From contig DATLEX010000125.1 of NCBI GenBank assembly GCA_035525045.1, positions 1 through 38,901 of the forward strand: 38,901 bases of DNA, written 5' to 3'. Below the pieces are notes generated by a model that ran no database searches, was not told the DNA's origin, and saw only the letters and a list, made by a program, of their open reading frames with translations. Positions 6,727 through 14,397 of the stretch are shown here, piece by piece (within the stretch, counting starts at the first letter, position 1; each line of letters starts with the position of its first letter). This DNA is from DATLEX01 sp035525045 (GTDB taxonomy: Bacteria > Acidobacteriota > Thermoanaerobaculia > Gp7-AA8). The position numbers were made by a program, and so were the translations under genes.

Positions 6727-7878
6727 TCAACGGCGCTCGACGTAGTCGCCGATCTGCATGGTCCGGCGCATGGCCACGATCTTCGCCGTCGCCGTGCGCG
6801 ACTCGGTCGTCAGCACACCGATCTCGCCGAGAATCTGGCGCGGCTGCCCGGCGATCGGGCTGTCGCGGTACACGACCAGGAAATCGCCCGGCTGAATGGC
6901 ATCGTCCCGCCCGAGGTTGATCTGCACCAGGTTCCCCTCCCCGAGAGCCAGATCCCAGTCCTGCGAGTCGACGATGAAGCCCGCCGAGCGGCCGCTGGGC
7001 TCATCGCAGAACCCAGGCAGGCTGGGGATGCGCGCGATCGGAATCGGCAACTGCGGCACCGGCTTCAGACGCGTCCCGATCTTGATCTCCCGGCATGCCT
7101 GCGTGATCACGGCCCGGGAGCGATCCCCCTCCGCGCAGAGGATGCGCAACTGCCCCTGGAAGTTGTAGTGGCGGCCGATCACCTCGTTCGTCCGCGGATG
7201 AAGGATCATCTCCGCCGGCTCGATGACCATGTACGTCTCCCCCGCCACGAGCCCCGTGGCGGTGCCGCCGGAAACGAACACCAGATCGCCCGGCGTGACC
7301 CCCGCCTCCTGCACGCCGAGGATGCCCGGCTGGTACATCACCTCCACGTCCTCGAACCCCTCCACGAAATTCGGCAGCGCCTCGTCGGGATGTCCGATGT
7401 ACCCGTAGCAGTAGACGTCGGCCTCCGTGCCGAGGGGGATGGGCGGAATCTCCCTCCGCATCTGGGCGGCGACGATCCCCGTCTGCGGCTGGGGCTGCGG
7501 CACTTCCGCCGGCACCCCCGTGACGGTCGTATCGGTGGTGACCACCGCCTGCGACGCTTCTCCCTCGATCAGCAGCACGTCGCCCGGGTAGATCCAGTGG
7601 GCGTCGGTGATCCAGGTGTTCGACTCCCAGAGCTGCGGCCACAGATAGGCGTTCCCGTAATACTGCTGCGCCAGATCCCACAGCGTGTCGCCGCGGACGA
7701 TCGTGTGCGTCCGCGCGTTCGGGGGATAGGTCGCCGGATCAGGGGGGTAATACGCCGTCCAGTGGTCGCCGATCCGGTGGAGCTGCTGCGGCGGACGCGT
7801 CGGCTGCCTCTGCTGAGCCACCAGCGGAAGCGCCAACGAGAACAGGAGAACGGGAGCCACCCAACGCACACTGACCAT
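6727..7878 (-). CDS. Secreted LysM-domain protein
   Basis: A 383-aa protein with a Sec signal peptide (MVSVRWVAPVLLFSLALPLV then AQQ, likely cleaved near 21-22) and a LysM domain at ~57-104 (THTIVRGDTLWDLAQQYYGN...LWPQLWESN...HWIYPGDVLLI), which binds peptidoglycan glycan strands. The remaining ~270 residues are non-repetitive, with beta-rich segments such as PGDLVFVSGG, GDFLVVYRDSP and GEIGVLTTESRTATAKIV, resembling OB/SH3-like barrels often found in LysM proteins with FlgT-like ends. It has a strong Shine-Dalgarno (GGGAGGGG) before ATG 7878. It lies beside a lytic transglycosylase of the same strand, suggesting a cell-wall role. Precise function is unknown. Confidence 0.85.
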   Translation of the reverse strand: MVSVRWVAPVLLFSLALPLVAQQRQPTRPPQQLHRIGDHWTAYYPPDPATYPPNARTHTIVRGDTLWDLAQQYYGNAYLWPQLWESNTWITDAHWIYPGDVLLIEGEASQAVVTTDTTVTGVPAEVPQPQPQTGIVAAQMRREIPPIPLGTEADVYCYGYIGHPDEALPNFVEGFEDVEVMYQPGILGVQEAGVTPGDLVFVSGGTATGLVAGETYMVIEPAEMILHPRTNEVIGRHYNFQGQLRILCAEGDRSRAVITQACREIKIGTRLKPVPQLPIPIARIPSLPGFCDEPSGRSAGFIVDSQDWDLALGEGNLVQINLGRDDAIQPGDFLVVYRDSPIAGQPRQILGEIGVLTTESRTATAKIVAMRRTMQIGDYVERR

Positions 7879-7918
7879 CTGTCCCCTCCCAGGTCCTTTT
7901 GGAACGTGGTTCAGCGCA

Positions 7919-7948
7919 ACGTTAGCGCAGAGGGTGGTCTGGCGTCAA
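7919..7948 (-). promoter_or_regulatory. Candidate promoter for the LysM gene
   Basis: Minus-strand TTGACG (7948-7943, five of six -35 bases), an 18-nt spacer and TAACGT (7924-7919). It lies 41 nt upstream of the ATG, in the 96-bp gap after the transglycosylase stop. The -10 is weak. Confidence 0.35.
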
Positions 7949-7974
7949 ATCATTGAGGCCCTGAGACCTTACGC

Positions 7975-8859
7975 CTACCGTCCCGCCCCCTCGGCTTGCT
8001 CCGGGGCGGTTGACCGGTCCTGCTCGAACTTTTTGAGTTCCTTGGTGTGGCGGTCGTAGTTCACCAGGACCTTCTTCACGTACGTCTGGGTCTCCCGGAA
8101 GGGGGGGATGCCGCCGTAGCGCTGCACGTTGCCCTCGCCGCCGTTGTAGGCCGCCAGCACGTGCTTGAGGTCGCCGTTGAACCGCTTGTCGAGGTACTTG
8201 ATGTACTTCACCCCGGCGTCCACGTTCTGCTCCGGGTCGTACAGATCGCGGGCGCCCATCCAGCGGCCGGTCCGCGGCATGAGCTGCATCAGGCCCGCTG
8301 CGCCAGCGTGGGAGCGGGCGCGGACCTTGAACCGCGACTCCTGCTCGATCACCGCCGCGACCAGAGCGGGGTCGACGTCGTACTTGGCCGCCTTCTCATG
8401 GATCAGCGCCCCGTAGGGAATGCTCTTGACGAAGAACTCCCGCCGGATGGCGTCATTGATCCGGGCCATCTCCGCGTGAAGGATCTCGTCGGCCCCCCTC
8501 AGATCGGCCAGCCAGGCGCTCTCGTCGAAGATGCGCAGTTGCCGCGAGACGTAGCGGTCGGGAAAGACACGGGAGAGCCTGAAGAGAGTCTTGCCGGCGA
8601 AGCCGTCGCCGAGGGAGGCCACGACCTGCCCCTCCTGGCCTGCGCGCCGGACGACGTCGACGCTGTGGTGGTTCCTCTCGATCAGGAAATGCACGTCGCT
8701 GAAGCTCTCGGAGAGGCCTCCGATGAAGAGCGCCGCGCCGATCAGCAGCGTCGCCGCGCCGCGGCCGCCGAGGAGGCGGACGATCGGGCTCCGGCCGGAC
8801 GTCTGCCGCAGCCGGGCCAGGCGCGTGGAGAGTCGATCGGTGATCGCGGTGGTTTTCAT
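7975..8859 (-). CDS. Membrane-anchored lytic transglycosylase (SLT domain)
   Basis: A 294-aa protein: cytoplasmic basic N-terminus, a membrane anchor at ~35-50 (AATLLIGAALFIGGLS), a ~100-residue linker, then a Slt/MltC-type catalytic domain (~145-270). Catalytic Glu174 lies in ALVAAVIEQESRF, followed by HAGAAGLMQLMP, NVDAGVKYIKYL and AAYNGGEGNV, all family hallmarks. It cleaves the beta-1,4 MurNAc-GlcNAc bond in peptidoglycan to give 1,6-anhydromuropeptides. The ATG at 8859 has AAAAGG just upstream, and a TATAGA hexamer (8882-8877) is a possible -10. The charged tail after ~275 is low-complexity. It is transcribed toward the LysM gene. Confidence 0.93.
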   Translation of the reverse strand: MKTTAITDRLSTRLARLRQTSGRSPIVRLLGGRGAATLLIGAALFIGGLSESFSDVHFLIERNHHSVDVVRRAGQEGQVVASLGDGFAGKTLFRLSRVFPDRYVSRQLRIFDESAWLADLRGADEILHAEMARINDAIRREFFVKSIPYGALIHEKAAKYDVDPALVAAVIEQESRFKVRARSHAGAAGLMQLMPRTGRWMGARDLYDPEQNVDAGVKYIKYLDKRFNGDLKHVLAAYNGGEGNVQRYGGIPPFRETQTYVKKVLVNYDRHTKELKKFEQDRSTAPEQAEGAGR

Positions 8860-8876
8860 CGCCTTTTCCGAAGTTA

Positions 8877-8882
8877 TCTATA
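8877..8882 (-). promoter_or_regulatory. Candidate -10 (TATAGA) for the transglycosylase gene
   Basis: TATAGA on the minus strand, within an AT-rich patch of the 118-bp intergenic region, 17 nt before the ATG and just before the AAAAGG ribosome site. No clear -35. The rest of 8860-8977 shows purine-rich tracts on the plus strand but no gene. Confidence 0.35.
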
Positions 8883-8977
8883 GTAAAAGACAACTCATAG
8901 CGGAGGTGAAAACGGAGGAGGAAGGAGAGTTATTGCGAGTGGGAGAAATGAGTTCTAACCGGTGATGCATCAGTGAC

Positions 8978-9523
8978 TTACTCGCAGAATACCTCAGCCG
9001 AAAAACGGGCAATTCTGGTGTCTTCCTCCCGCCAGGCCCATGCGTGGAGACCCGCCTTGAGGCAGGCGTGACGGAGAAACGTCTCGCGATCCCAGCTCCG
9101 CTCGGAGGCGACCTGCGGCAGCAGAAGGCCGGCGAAGGAGCCGCGGCTCACGATCAGCCCGTCCCGGCCGCAGACGATCTCGTCGATCGCCGACACCGGC
9201 ACGACCGGCCCCATCACGGAGATCTCCAGGCCGACGAGGGGAAACTCCTCGCCGCGCAGCGGGGGGAAGCGGGGATCACAAAAGGCGGCGTTCACGGCAC
9301 TCTGTGCCACGGCACGGCAGAGAGGATCGACCGCGGCGACCGAGCCGATGCACCCCCGCAGTTGCCCGTCGCCCGCCCTCAGGGTCACGAATGCGCCGGA
9401 GGGGCGGCGCAGCGCCTCGTCATGGCCGGCGGGATCGATCGCCAGCGACCGCCCTTCCAGCCGGCTTCCGATCGAGTCACGGGCGATTCGGAGGAGCGTC
9501 GTCTGCTGAGCTGGAGTGAGCAT
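8978..9523 (-). CDS. amrA: AMMECR1 / AmmeMemoRadiSam system protein A
   Basis: A 181-aa AMMECR1-domain protein. The family signature LRGCIGS (residues ~55-61) is intact, with NAAFCDPRFPPL, EISVMGPV, DGLIVSRGSFAGLLLPQVA and the C-terminal WDRETFLRHACLKAGL, all matching. AMMECR1 proteins often occur with MEMO1 and a radical SAM protein as an RNA/protein modification set, but neither partner is nearby. Molecular activity is not established. Its start overlaps the end of the LpxAB_N-domain gene by 47 bp, so the two are probably co-transcribed and coupled. It is the last gene of the M20-thiolase-tatD-GT2 run. Confidence 0.9.
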   Translation of the reverse strand: MLTPAQQTTLLRIARDSIGSRLEGRSLAIDPAGHDEALRRPSGAFVTLRAGDGQLRGCIGSVAAVDPLCRAVAQSAVNAAFCDPRFPPLRGEEFPLVGLEISVMGPVVPVSAIDEIVCGRDGLIVSRGSFAGLLLPQVASERSWDRETFLRHACLKAGLHAWAWREEDTRIARFSAEVFCE

Positions 9524-9800
9524 GGGCCCGGTTCCGGTAAATGAGCATCAGGTTGCGGACGTACACCACGATCCCGGCACTCTGTCCGATGATGAATACC
9601 GGGTCGCGACGGTGAATTGCATAGAGAGCGGTCACGATGCCGCCGGAGAGCGAGAGGTACCAGAAGATGATCGGGATGTGGCTCGACTTCTTCCGTTCGG
9701 AGACAACCCACTGGACGATGAACCGCGCGCCGAAGATCATCTGGCCCATCAGCCCGAACGCCACCCAGAAGTCCCACGTGCGCGGGTCGAGAGGAGACAT
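9477..9800 (-). CDS. Small membrane protein with lipid-A-disaccharide synthase N-terminal (LpxAB_N) domain
   Basis: A 107-aa protein with about three membrane helices: WVAFGLMGQMIFGARFIVQW, IIFWYLSLSGGIVTALYAIH and PVFIIGQSAGIVVYVRNLML. The ARFIVQW..SER..S.IP..FW and GQ..G..VY.RNL patterns are those of the LpxAB_N (PF07578) family, which often stands alone beside ArnC-like glycosyltransferases. Here too it follows a GT2 gene by 19 nt. A role in handling lipid-linked sugars at the inner membrane is inferred from this association. No Shine-Dalgarno is seen before ATG 9800. Confidence 0.88.
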   Translation of the reverse strand: MSPLDPRTWDFWVAFGLMGQMIFGARFIVQWVVSERKKSSHIPIIFWYLSLSGGIVTALYAIHRRDPVFIIGQSAGIVVYVRNLMLIYRNRAHAHSSSADDAPPNRP

Positions 9801-9817
9801 GGAGGAAAGGTAACAGG

Positions 9818-9910
9818 TGTCATTCCGAGCGGAGCGAGGAATCCGGGCGGGTGGGCGGCACGCTGCGTCTCCCCTCCCGCCCGGATCCCTCGCTCACGCT
9901 CGGGATGACA
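9818..9910. repeat. Palindromic interspersed repeat (TGTCATYCCGAGCG type)
   Basis: The left arm 9818-9851 and right arm 9876-9910 are inverted copies (about 3 mismatches and one 1-nt gap over ~34 nt), beginning TGTCATTCCGAGC and ending GGGATGACA. The terminal sequences recur at 37035 and 37258. The element lies almost wholly inside the 3' end of the GT2 frame, contributing its last ~30 codons. Confidence 0.88.
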
Positions 9911-10632
9911 GGGTGCCCCTCCTCCCTCACCCGATACCGCAGATTCCTCCTGGCCATCCACCGCACGGCCAGACAATCGGCCAGTCCGCGGAAGGCGCGG
10001 TTCGTGGCCCCGTACTTGGAAACGCCGAACCGGCGGGGGCGATGGTTGACCGGCATCTCCACGACGCGATGGCCTTCCATGCGCACGAGGGTGGGAAGGA
10101 AGCGGTGCATCCCCGTGAAGAGGCGGACGCGCTCGATGGCCTGCCGGCGGACGAGCTTGAGGGAGCAGCCGGTGTCGGTGATGGCGTCGCCGGTGATCCA
10201 GTTGCGCACGGTGTTGCCGATCTTCGACTGCACCTTGCGGGCGAAGGTGTCCCGCCGGTTCATCCGGATGCCGATGACCATGTCCGCGCCGCTCTCCTCG
10301 AGCCTGCGCATCATGTGGGGGATGTCGGCGGGGTCGTTCTGCAGGTCGGCGTCGAGGGAGACGACGAGCTCCCCGCGCGCGGCGCGCCAGCCGGCGTCGA
10401 GCGCCGCGGTCTGGCCGCTGTTCTTCTCCAGGGCCAGGATGCGCAGCGACGGGTACTGCGACCTGCTCCGGCGCAGCACGGCCAGACTGCCGTCGGTGCT
10501 GGTGTCGTCGACGGCCACGATCTCGTAGCTCCATCCCGTCCCGTCGAGCGCGCGCGCGATCTCCTCGAGCAGGATGGCGACGTTCTCTTCCTCGTTGTAT
10601 ACCGGGAAGACGACGGAGAGATACGGCGTCAT
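9820..10632 (-). CDS. Family 2 glycosyltransferase (ArnC/DPM1-like)
   Basis: A 270-aa cytosolic glycosyltransferase. Motifs: LSVVFPVYNEEENV, VAVDDTSTDGSLAVL, SLDADLQNDPADIP (DxD region), then CSLKLVRRQAIERV and MPVNHRPRRFGVSKYG, as in polyprenyl-phosphate glycosyltransferases (undecaprenyl-phosphate mannosyl/aminoarabinosyl transferases). It should load a sugar from a nucleotide donor onto undecaprenyl phosphate, for use by GT-C enzymes such as the ArnT-like protein at 32.6-34.1 kb. The start is ATG 10632, overlapping the tatD stop (ATGA). Unlike membrane-anchored ArnC it lacks C-terminal helices. The last ~30 residues (from HPVIPSVSEGSG) are encoded by an interspersed palindromic repeat, so the native C-terminus was replaced or extended. 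Confidence 0.9.
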   Translation of the reverse strand: MTPYLSVVFPVYNEEENVAILLEEIARALDGTGWSYEIVAVDDTSTDGSLAVLRRSRSQYPSLRILALEKNSGQTAALDAGWRAARGELVVSLDADLQNDPADIPHMMRRLEESGADMVIGIRMNRRDTFARKVQSKIGNTVRNWITGDAITDTGCSLKLVRRQAIERVRLFTGMHRFLPTLVRMEGHRVVEMPVNHRPRRFGVSKYGATNRAFRGLADCLAVRWMARRNLRYRVREEGHPVIPSVSEGSGREGRRSVPPTRPDSSLRSE

Positions 10633-11396
10633 CGCGGCAGTGTAACGGAGAAGATCTGCTCGAAATTGGCGGTGGTCCGCGCGGCCACCTCGTCGAGGCT
10701 TCTGCCCCACAGCCCGGCCAGGAGCTCGGCCACTTTCGCCACGTAGGCCGGCTCGTTCCGCTGCCCTCGGTACGGGACCGGCGCGAGATACGGCGTGTCC
10801 GTCTCGATGAGGACGCGGTCGTGCGGCAGGGCCCGCGCGACCTGGCGAAGGGGCTCCGCGTTCCGGAACGTCACGATCCCGGAGAAGGAGATGGAGTAGC
10901 CGGCCTCGATGAGCCTTCGGGCCGTCTCCCGGTCCTCGGTGTAGGAGTGGAGGATCCCCCGCACGCCGCGCGCTTCGTCGCTGAGCAGGAGCTCGAGCAG
11001 ATCCGCGGTCGACTCGCGGTTGTGCACGATGATCGGCAGGCCCCGCCGCTTCGCCAGCGCCACGTGGCGCATGAAGACCTCGCGCTGCACCTCCCGCGGC
11101 GAGTGCATGTAGTGGTAGTCGAGCCCCGCCTCGCCGACGGCCACCACCCGCTCGTGCTCCGCCAGCCGCTCGATTTCGGCGAAGGCGGCCTCGTCGCAGT
11201 CCTTCGCCTCGTGGGGATGGAAGCCGACCGCGGCCCAGACGTCGTCGTGCTCTGATGCCAAGGCCACGGCCTCCGGCGAGTCCTCGAGCTTCGTCGCCGG
11301 GACGACGAACCCCCGCACGCCCCCGGCGCGGGCGCGCTCGAGGTTGCCCGCCGCGTCGGACATGGTGAGGTGACAGTGGGAGTCGGTCAGGCGCAC
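10629..11396 (-). CDS. TatD family metal-dependent hydrolase
   Basis: A 255-aa TIM-barrel amidohydrolase. Metal ligands: H7 and H9 in TDSHCHL, Glu in AVGEAGLDYHY, His in PIIVHNRES, His in GILHSYTED and Asp in LIETDTPYLAPVPYRGQRNEP (split: LIETDTPYLAP, PYRGQRNEP). TatD proteins are 3'-5' exonucleases/DNases and have been tied to D-aminoacyl-tRNA deacylation and DNA repair. The GTG start at 11396 lies 15 nt after the thiolase stop; its stop overlaps the GT2 start. Confidence 0.93.
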   Translation of the reverse strand: MRLTDSHCHLTMSDAAGNLERARAGGVRGFVVPATKLEDSPEAVALASEHDDVWAAVGFHPHEAKDCDEAAFAEIERLAEHERVVAVGEAGLDYHYMHSPREVQREVFMRHVALAKRRGLPIIVHNRESTADLLELLLSDEARGVRGILHSYTEDRETARRLIEAGYSISFSGIVTFRNAEPLRQVARALPHDRVLIETDTPYLAPVPYRGQRNEPAYVAKVAELLAGLWGRSLDEVAARTTANFEQIFSVTLPR

Positions 11397-11411
11397 CGTC
11401 TGATTCCGCAG

Positions 11412-12602
11412 TCAGGCTCGTTCGACGAGCATGGACAGGCCCATCCCGCCCGAGATGCAGAGGGTGGCGAGGCCGAGTCTCTTCTCGCGGCCCTGCATGG
11501 CGTGCAGAAGGGTGGTGGTGATCCTCGCCCCCGTGCAGCCGATGGGGTGGCCGAGGGAGATGGCGCCGCCGTGGACGTTCAGCCTGCTGTGGTCGAAGTG
11601 CAGCTCGCGGTCGCAGGCGATCACCTGCGCGGCGAAGGCCTCGTTCAGCTCGATCAGGTCGATCTCCTCGAGCGCCATCCCGACGTCGGCCAGCAGCCGC
11701 CGCGTGGCCGGCACGGGGCCGATCCCCATGACCTTCGGATCGACGCCGGCCTGCGCATAGCCGGCGATGCGGGCCATCGGCCGGAGCCCGAGATGCTCCA
11801 CCGCCCTCCCCCCCGCCACGAGCATGCTCGCCGCGCCGTCGGTCACGCCGGAGGAGTTCCCGGCATGCACGGTGCCGCCCCTGCGGAACACGGGAGGGAG
11901 TCTGGCCAGACTGTCGAGCGTGGTGTCGAAGCGGGGGTGCTCGTCGCGATCGACCACGGTCTCCCCCTTCCTCCCCGGCACGCTCACCGGCGTGATCTCG
12001 CCGGCGAAGCGCTCCTCCTCGTAGGCGCGCGCGGTCTTGACCTGCGATTCGACCGCGAACCGATCCTGCTCCTCGCGGGAGATGCCGTACTGCCCGGCCA
12101 GCGTCTCGGCCGTGGATCCCATCAACTCGTCGGCGAGGGGACACATGAAGCCGTCGCGCAGCATCCCGTCGACCACCTCGCCGTGCCCCATGCGCACGCC
12201 CCAGCGCGCGCCGGTGAGGAGGTACGGCGTGTTCGACATCGACTCGGTCCCGCCGGCCAGGATCACTTCGGCCTGTCCGAGCCGGATCTGGTCGGCGGCG
12301 TTCATGATGGCTCGCAGCCCGGAGCCGCAGGCCTGATTCACGGTGTACGCCGGCACCTCGTGACGCAACCCGCTGCGCACGGCGATCTGCCGCGCGACGT
12401 TCGGGCCGGCGCCGGCCTGCCTGGCGTTCCCGAAGATCACCTCGTCGATCGCCATCGGATCGATCCCGGCACGGGCCAGGGTCGCCTTCGCGCTCTCGGT
12501 GCCGAGCTGCGCGGCGCTGAGCGATGCCAGCCCTCCACCGAATTTCCCGATTGGCGTTCGCACCGCCGCGACGAGAAAAATCTCCTGATCGACCTTAGGC
12601 AA
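11412..12602 (-). CDS. Acetyl-CoA acetyltransferase (thiolase)
   Basis: A 396-aa thiolase, the normal length for AtoB/PhaA-type enzymes. Catalytic residues: C92 (NQACGSGLRA), H352 (SLGHPIGCTGARI) and C382 (TLCISGGMG). It condenses two acetyl-CoA to acetoacetyl-CoA or runs the reverse thiolysis. EIFLVAAVRTPIGKFGG and GGTESMSNTPYL are standard. The start is TTG at 12602, chosen because GGAGG lies 6 nt upstream, inside the end of the M20 peptidase gene (8-nt overlap); the longer frame to 12647 lacks support. Without fatty-acid or PHB genes nearby the pathway is open. Confidence 0.95.
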   Translation of the reverse strand: MPKVDQEIFLVAAVRTPIGKFGGGLASLSAAQLGTESAKATLARAGIDPMAIDEVIFGNARQAGAGPNVARQIAVRSGLRHEVPAYTVNQACGSGLRAIMNAADQIRLGQAEVILAGGTESMSNTPYLLTGARWGVRMGHGEVVDGMLRDGFMCPLADELMGSTAETLAGQYGISREEQDRFAVESQVKTARAYEEERFAGEITPVSVPGRKGETVVDRDEHPRFDTTLDSLARLPPVFRRGGTVHAGNSSGVTDGAASMLVAGGRAVEHLGLRPMARIAGYAQAGVDPKVMGIGPVPATRRLLADVGMALEEIDLIELNEAFAAQVIACDRELHFDHSRLNVHGGAISLGHPIGCTGARITTTLLHAMQGREKRLGLATLCISGGMGLSMLVERA

Positions 12603-13611
12603 TGCGTCCCTCCAGAAGCGCGACCACCATCTCCTCGTACGCCCCAACAGCCGCCAGGAGCTCTTTCTTCGAGATCCGCTCCCGCGGCCCGTGCGCGTCG
12701 AGAATCGATCCCGGCCCGAACAGAAGCGGTCTGCCCAGGCCGCGGAGATGCGGGACGTCGGAGTTGAAGGCCACCACGCGCGAGGGGGCGCCCTCCGGGA
12801 CGACCATGAACTGCGGAGGATTGCCGCCGCTCTTGACGATCATGCCGCCGTGAGGGGCGAGGATGCGCTCGAGGCGCGCGCGCACGTCCTCCAGATCGGT
12901 GACGACGCGGAAGATCATTTCCGCCTCCGCCTCGCCGGCGATGACGTTGGGCTTCACCCCGCCGCGGACGACGCCGACGTTCACGGTGGCCTTTCCGAGG
13001 ACCTCGTGCTCGCCCCAATCGGCGGCATGAATCTCGGCGAGGGCGCCGACGAGCCGGTCGATGGCGGAGTCGCCGCGCTCCGGGTAGGCGGAGTGGCCCG
13101 GCACGCCCTCGAAGCGCACCGTGCAGGTGAAGGCGCCCTTCGAGGCGCGGGCGAAGGCCGACTCGGTCGGCTCGCCGACCACCACGAACTCCACCCGGAG
13201 GCCGGCGAGGTCGATGTTCGCCCTCTTCGCGCCGATGGAGTCGGCCTCCTCCCCCACCACGAAGAGGAAGGCGAAGTCGGTCAGGCCGCGCGCCCGCAGC
13301 CTCTCCCCGGCCGCGATCATGGCGGCATAGACGCCCTTGGTGTCGCATGCGCCACGGCCGTACAAGTACTCCTCGTCTTCCGATGCACCGAACCAGGGCG
13401 GCACCGTGTCGATGTGCGAGTTCATCACCACGCGCGGCGGCCCCCCGGCTGAGGCGAAGAGGTTGAAACGGGAGTCGCTGACGGGAAGGCGGCGGCAGGT
13501 GTAGCCGTGGCGGGCGAGCTCGCGCTCGAGGAACTCGGCCACGGCGAGCTCGTTCTCGGTGGTGGAGGGGATGTCGATGAGCTGGCGCGCCAGCGCGAGG
13601 GGGTCGATCAT
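12595..13611 (-). CDS. M20 family metallopeptidase (ArgE/DapE-like deacylase)
   Basis: A 338-aa M20 peptidase/deacetylase. Di-zinc site: H66-x-D68 (MNSHIDTVP), D90 (GRGACDTKG), catalytic Glu121 and Glu122 (VGEEADS), Glu in VVVGEPTES and the late His in ILDAHGPRE. The lid/dimerisation domain with GVPGHSAYPERGDSAIDRL is present. It hydrolyses an N-acyl or peptide bond; candidates are N-acetylornithine, succinyl-DAP or a dipeptide, and sequence alone does not decide. The start is ATG 13611; TAGAAT (13627-13622) lies 10 nt before it with no Shine-Dalgarno, suggesting a leaderless mRNA. It is the first gene of the minus-strand run down to amrA. Confidence 0.9.
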   Translation of the reverse strand: MIDPLALARQLIDIPSTTENELAVAEFLERELARHGYTCRRLPVSDSRFNLFASAGGPPRVVMNSHIDTVPPWFGASEDEEYLYGRGACDTKGVYAAMIAAGERLRARGLTDFAFLFVVGEEADSIGAKRANIDLAGLRVEFVVVGEPTESAFARASKGAFTCTVRFEGVPGHSAYPERGDSAIDRLVGALAEIHAADWGEHEVLGKATVNVGVVRGGVKPNVIAGEAEAEMIFRVVTDLEDVRARLERILAPHGGMIVKSGGNPPQFMVVPEGAPSRVVAFNSDVPHLRGLGRPLLFGPGSILDAHGPRERISKKELLAAVGAYEEMVVALLEGRIA

Positions 13612-13621
13612 CGAGCGCGCG

Positions 13622-13631
13622 ATTCTATTGT
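13622..13631. promoter_or_regulatory. Overlapping divergent -10 elements
   Basis: ATTCTATTGT: the minus strand reads TAGAAT (13627-13622), 10 nt before the M20 ATG; the plus strand reads TATTGT (13626-13631), 18 nt before the tyrA GTG. Same overlapping geometry as at 1513-1522. No clear -35 boxes. Confidence 0.4.
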
Positions 13632-13649
13632 AAGTGGGAGAATGATCCG

Positions 13650-14384
13650 GTGGACGTGGTCATCGCCGGCCTCGGGCTGATCGGCGGCTCGCTGGGAATG
13701 GCGCTGCGGCGGAGCGGATGGCAGGTGGGCTTCGCCGACCCCGCCGTGTCGCTCGAGGAGGCCCTCGCCGCCGGCGCCGCGAGCGAGAAGCGCGAGCGGC
13801 TCGAGGCCCGCCTCATCGTGCTCGCCACCCCCGCCGGCGCGGCGATCGAGCTCCTTCGGGGCCTCGAAGGGGCGACCGCCGTGGTGACGTCCGTCTGCAG
13901 CACCATGGCCCCGCTCCGGGAGGCGGCGGCCGGGGTCGACTTCGTGGCGGGGCATCCCTTCGCCGGGTCGGAACAGCGCGGGCTGGCCGCGGCACGCGCC
14001 GAGCTCTTCGCCGGACGGCCGTGGTTCATCGACCGCGAGGAGGAGCCGGTGATGCGGATGATCGCCGCGGCCGGAGCGCAGCCTGTGGTCGTCGACGCCG
14101 CCGAGCATGACCGGATCATGGCCCTCACCAGCCATCTCCCGCAGGTCGTGGCCACGGCGCTGGCGTCGATGCTCGAGAGCGTCGACGCGCGGTTCATCGG
14201 CAGCGGCGCCGAATCGATGCTCCGCCTGGCCGGCAGCTCGTACGAGGTGTGGCAGCCGGTCCTCGATCAGAACGAAGCGAACATCTCCGCCGCGGCCGCC
14301 GAGCTGTGGCGGGTGATGCAGAGGATCGGCGCGGAGGAGTTCGAGCGCGCCCAGCGGTTCCACGCTCGAACCCGCGAGTCGTAG
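13650..14384 (+). CDS. tyrA: Prephenate dehydrogenase
   Basis: A 244-aa TyrA-type enzyme that oxidatively decarboxylates prephenate to 4-hydroxyphenylpyruvate for tyrosine. N-terminal NAD(P) motif VVIAGLGLIGGSLGMAL (GxGxxGxS), VTSVCSTMAPL, the substrate/catalytic His segment VAGHPFAGSEQRGL, and the helical dimer domain signature LTSHLPQVVATAL. The size is slightly short (no ACT or chorismate mutase domain). The GTG start at 13650 has GGGAG 12 nt upstream. It converges on the DAHP synthase gene with a 13-bp gap, placing tyrosine synthesis next to its first common step. Arogenate could be an alternative substrate. Confidence 0.93.
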   Translation: MDVVIAGLGLIGGSLGMALRRSGWQVGFADPAVSLEEALAAGAASEKRERLEARLIVLATPAGAAIELLRGLEGATAVVTSVCSTMAPLREAAAGVDFVAGHPFAGSEQRGLAAARAELFAGRPWFIDREEEPVMRMIAAAGAQPVVVDAAEHDRIMALTSHLPQVVATALASMLESVDARFIGSGAESMLRLAGSSYEVWQPVLDQNEANISAAAAELWRVMQRIGAEEFERAQRFHARTRES

Positions 14385-14397
14385 GACGGTTCCCGCG

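Noticed and set aside
9820..12144. 774-codon frame covering GT2 plus upstream DNA
   Set aside because: Only the last ~270 codons are GT2; the upstream part overlaps tatD and thiolase as shadow sequence.
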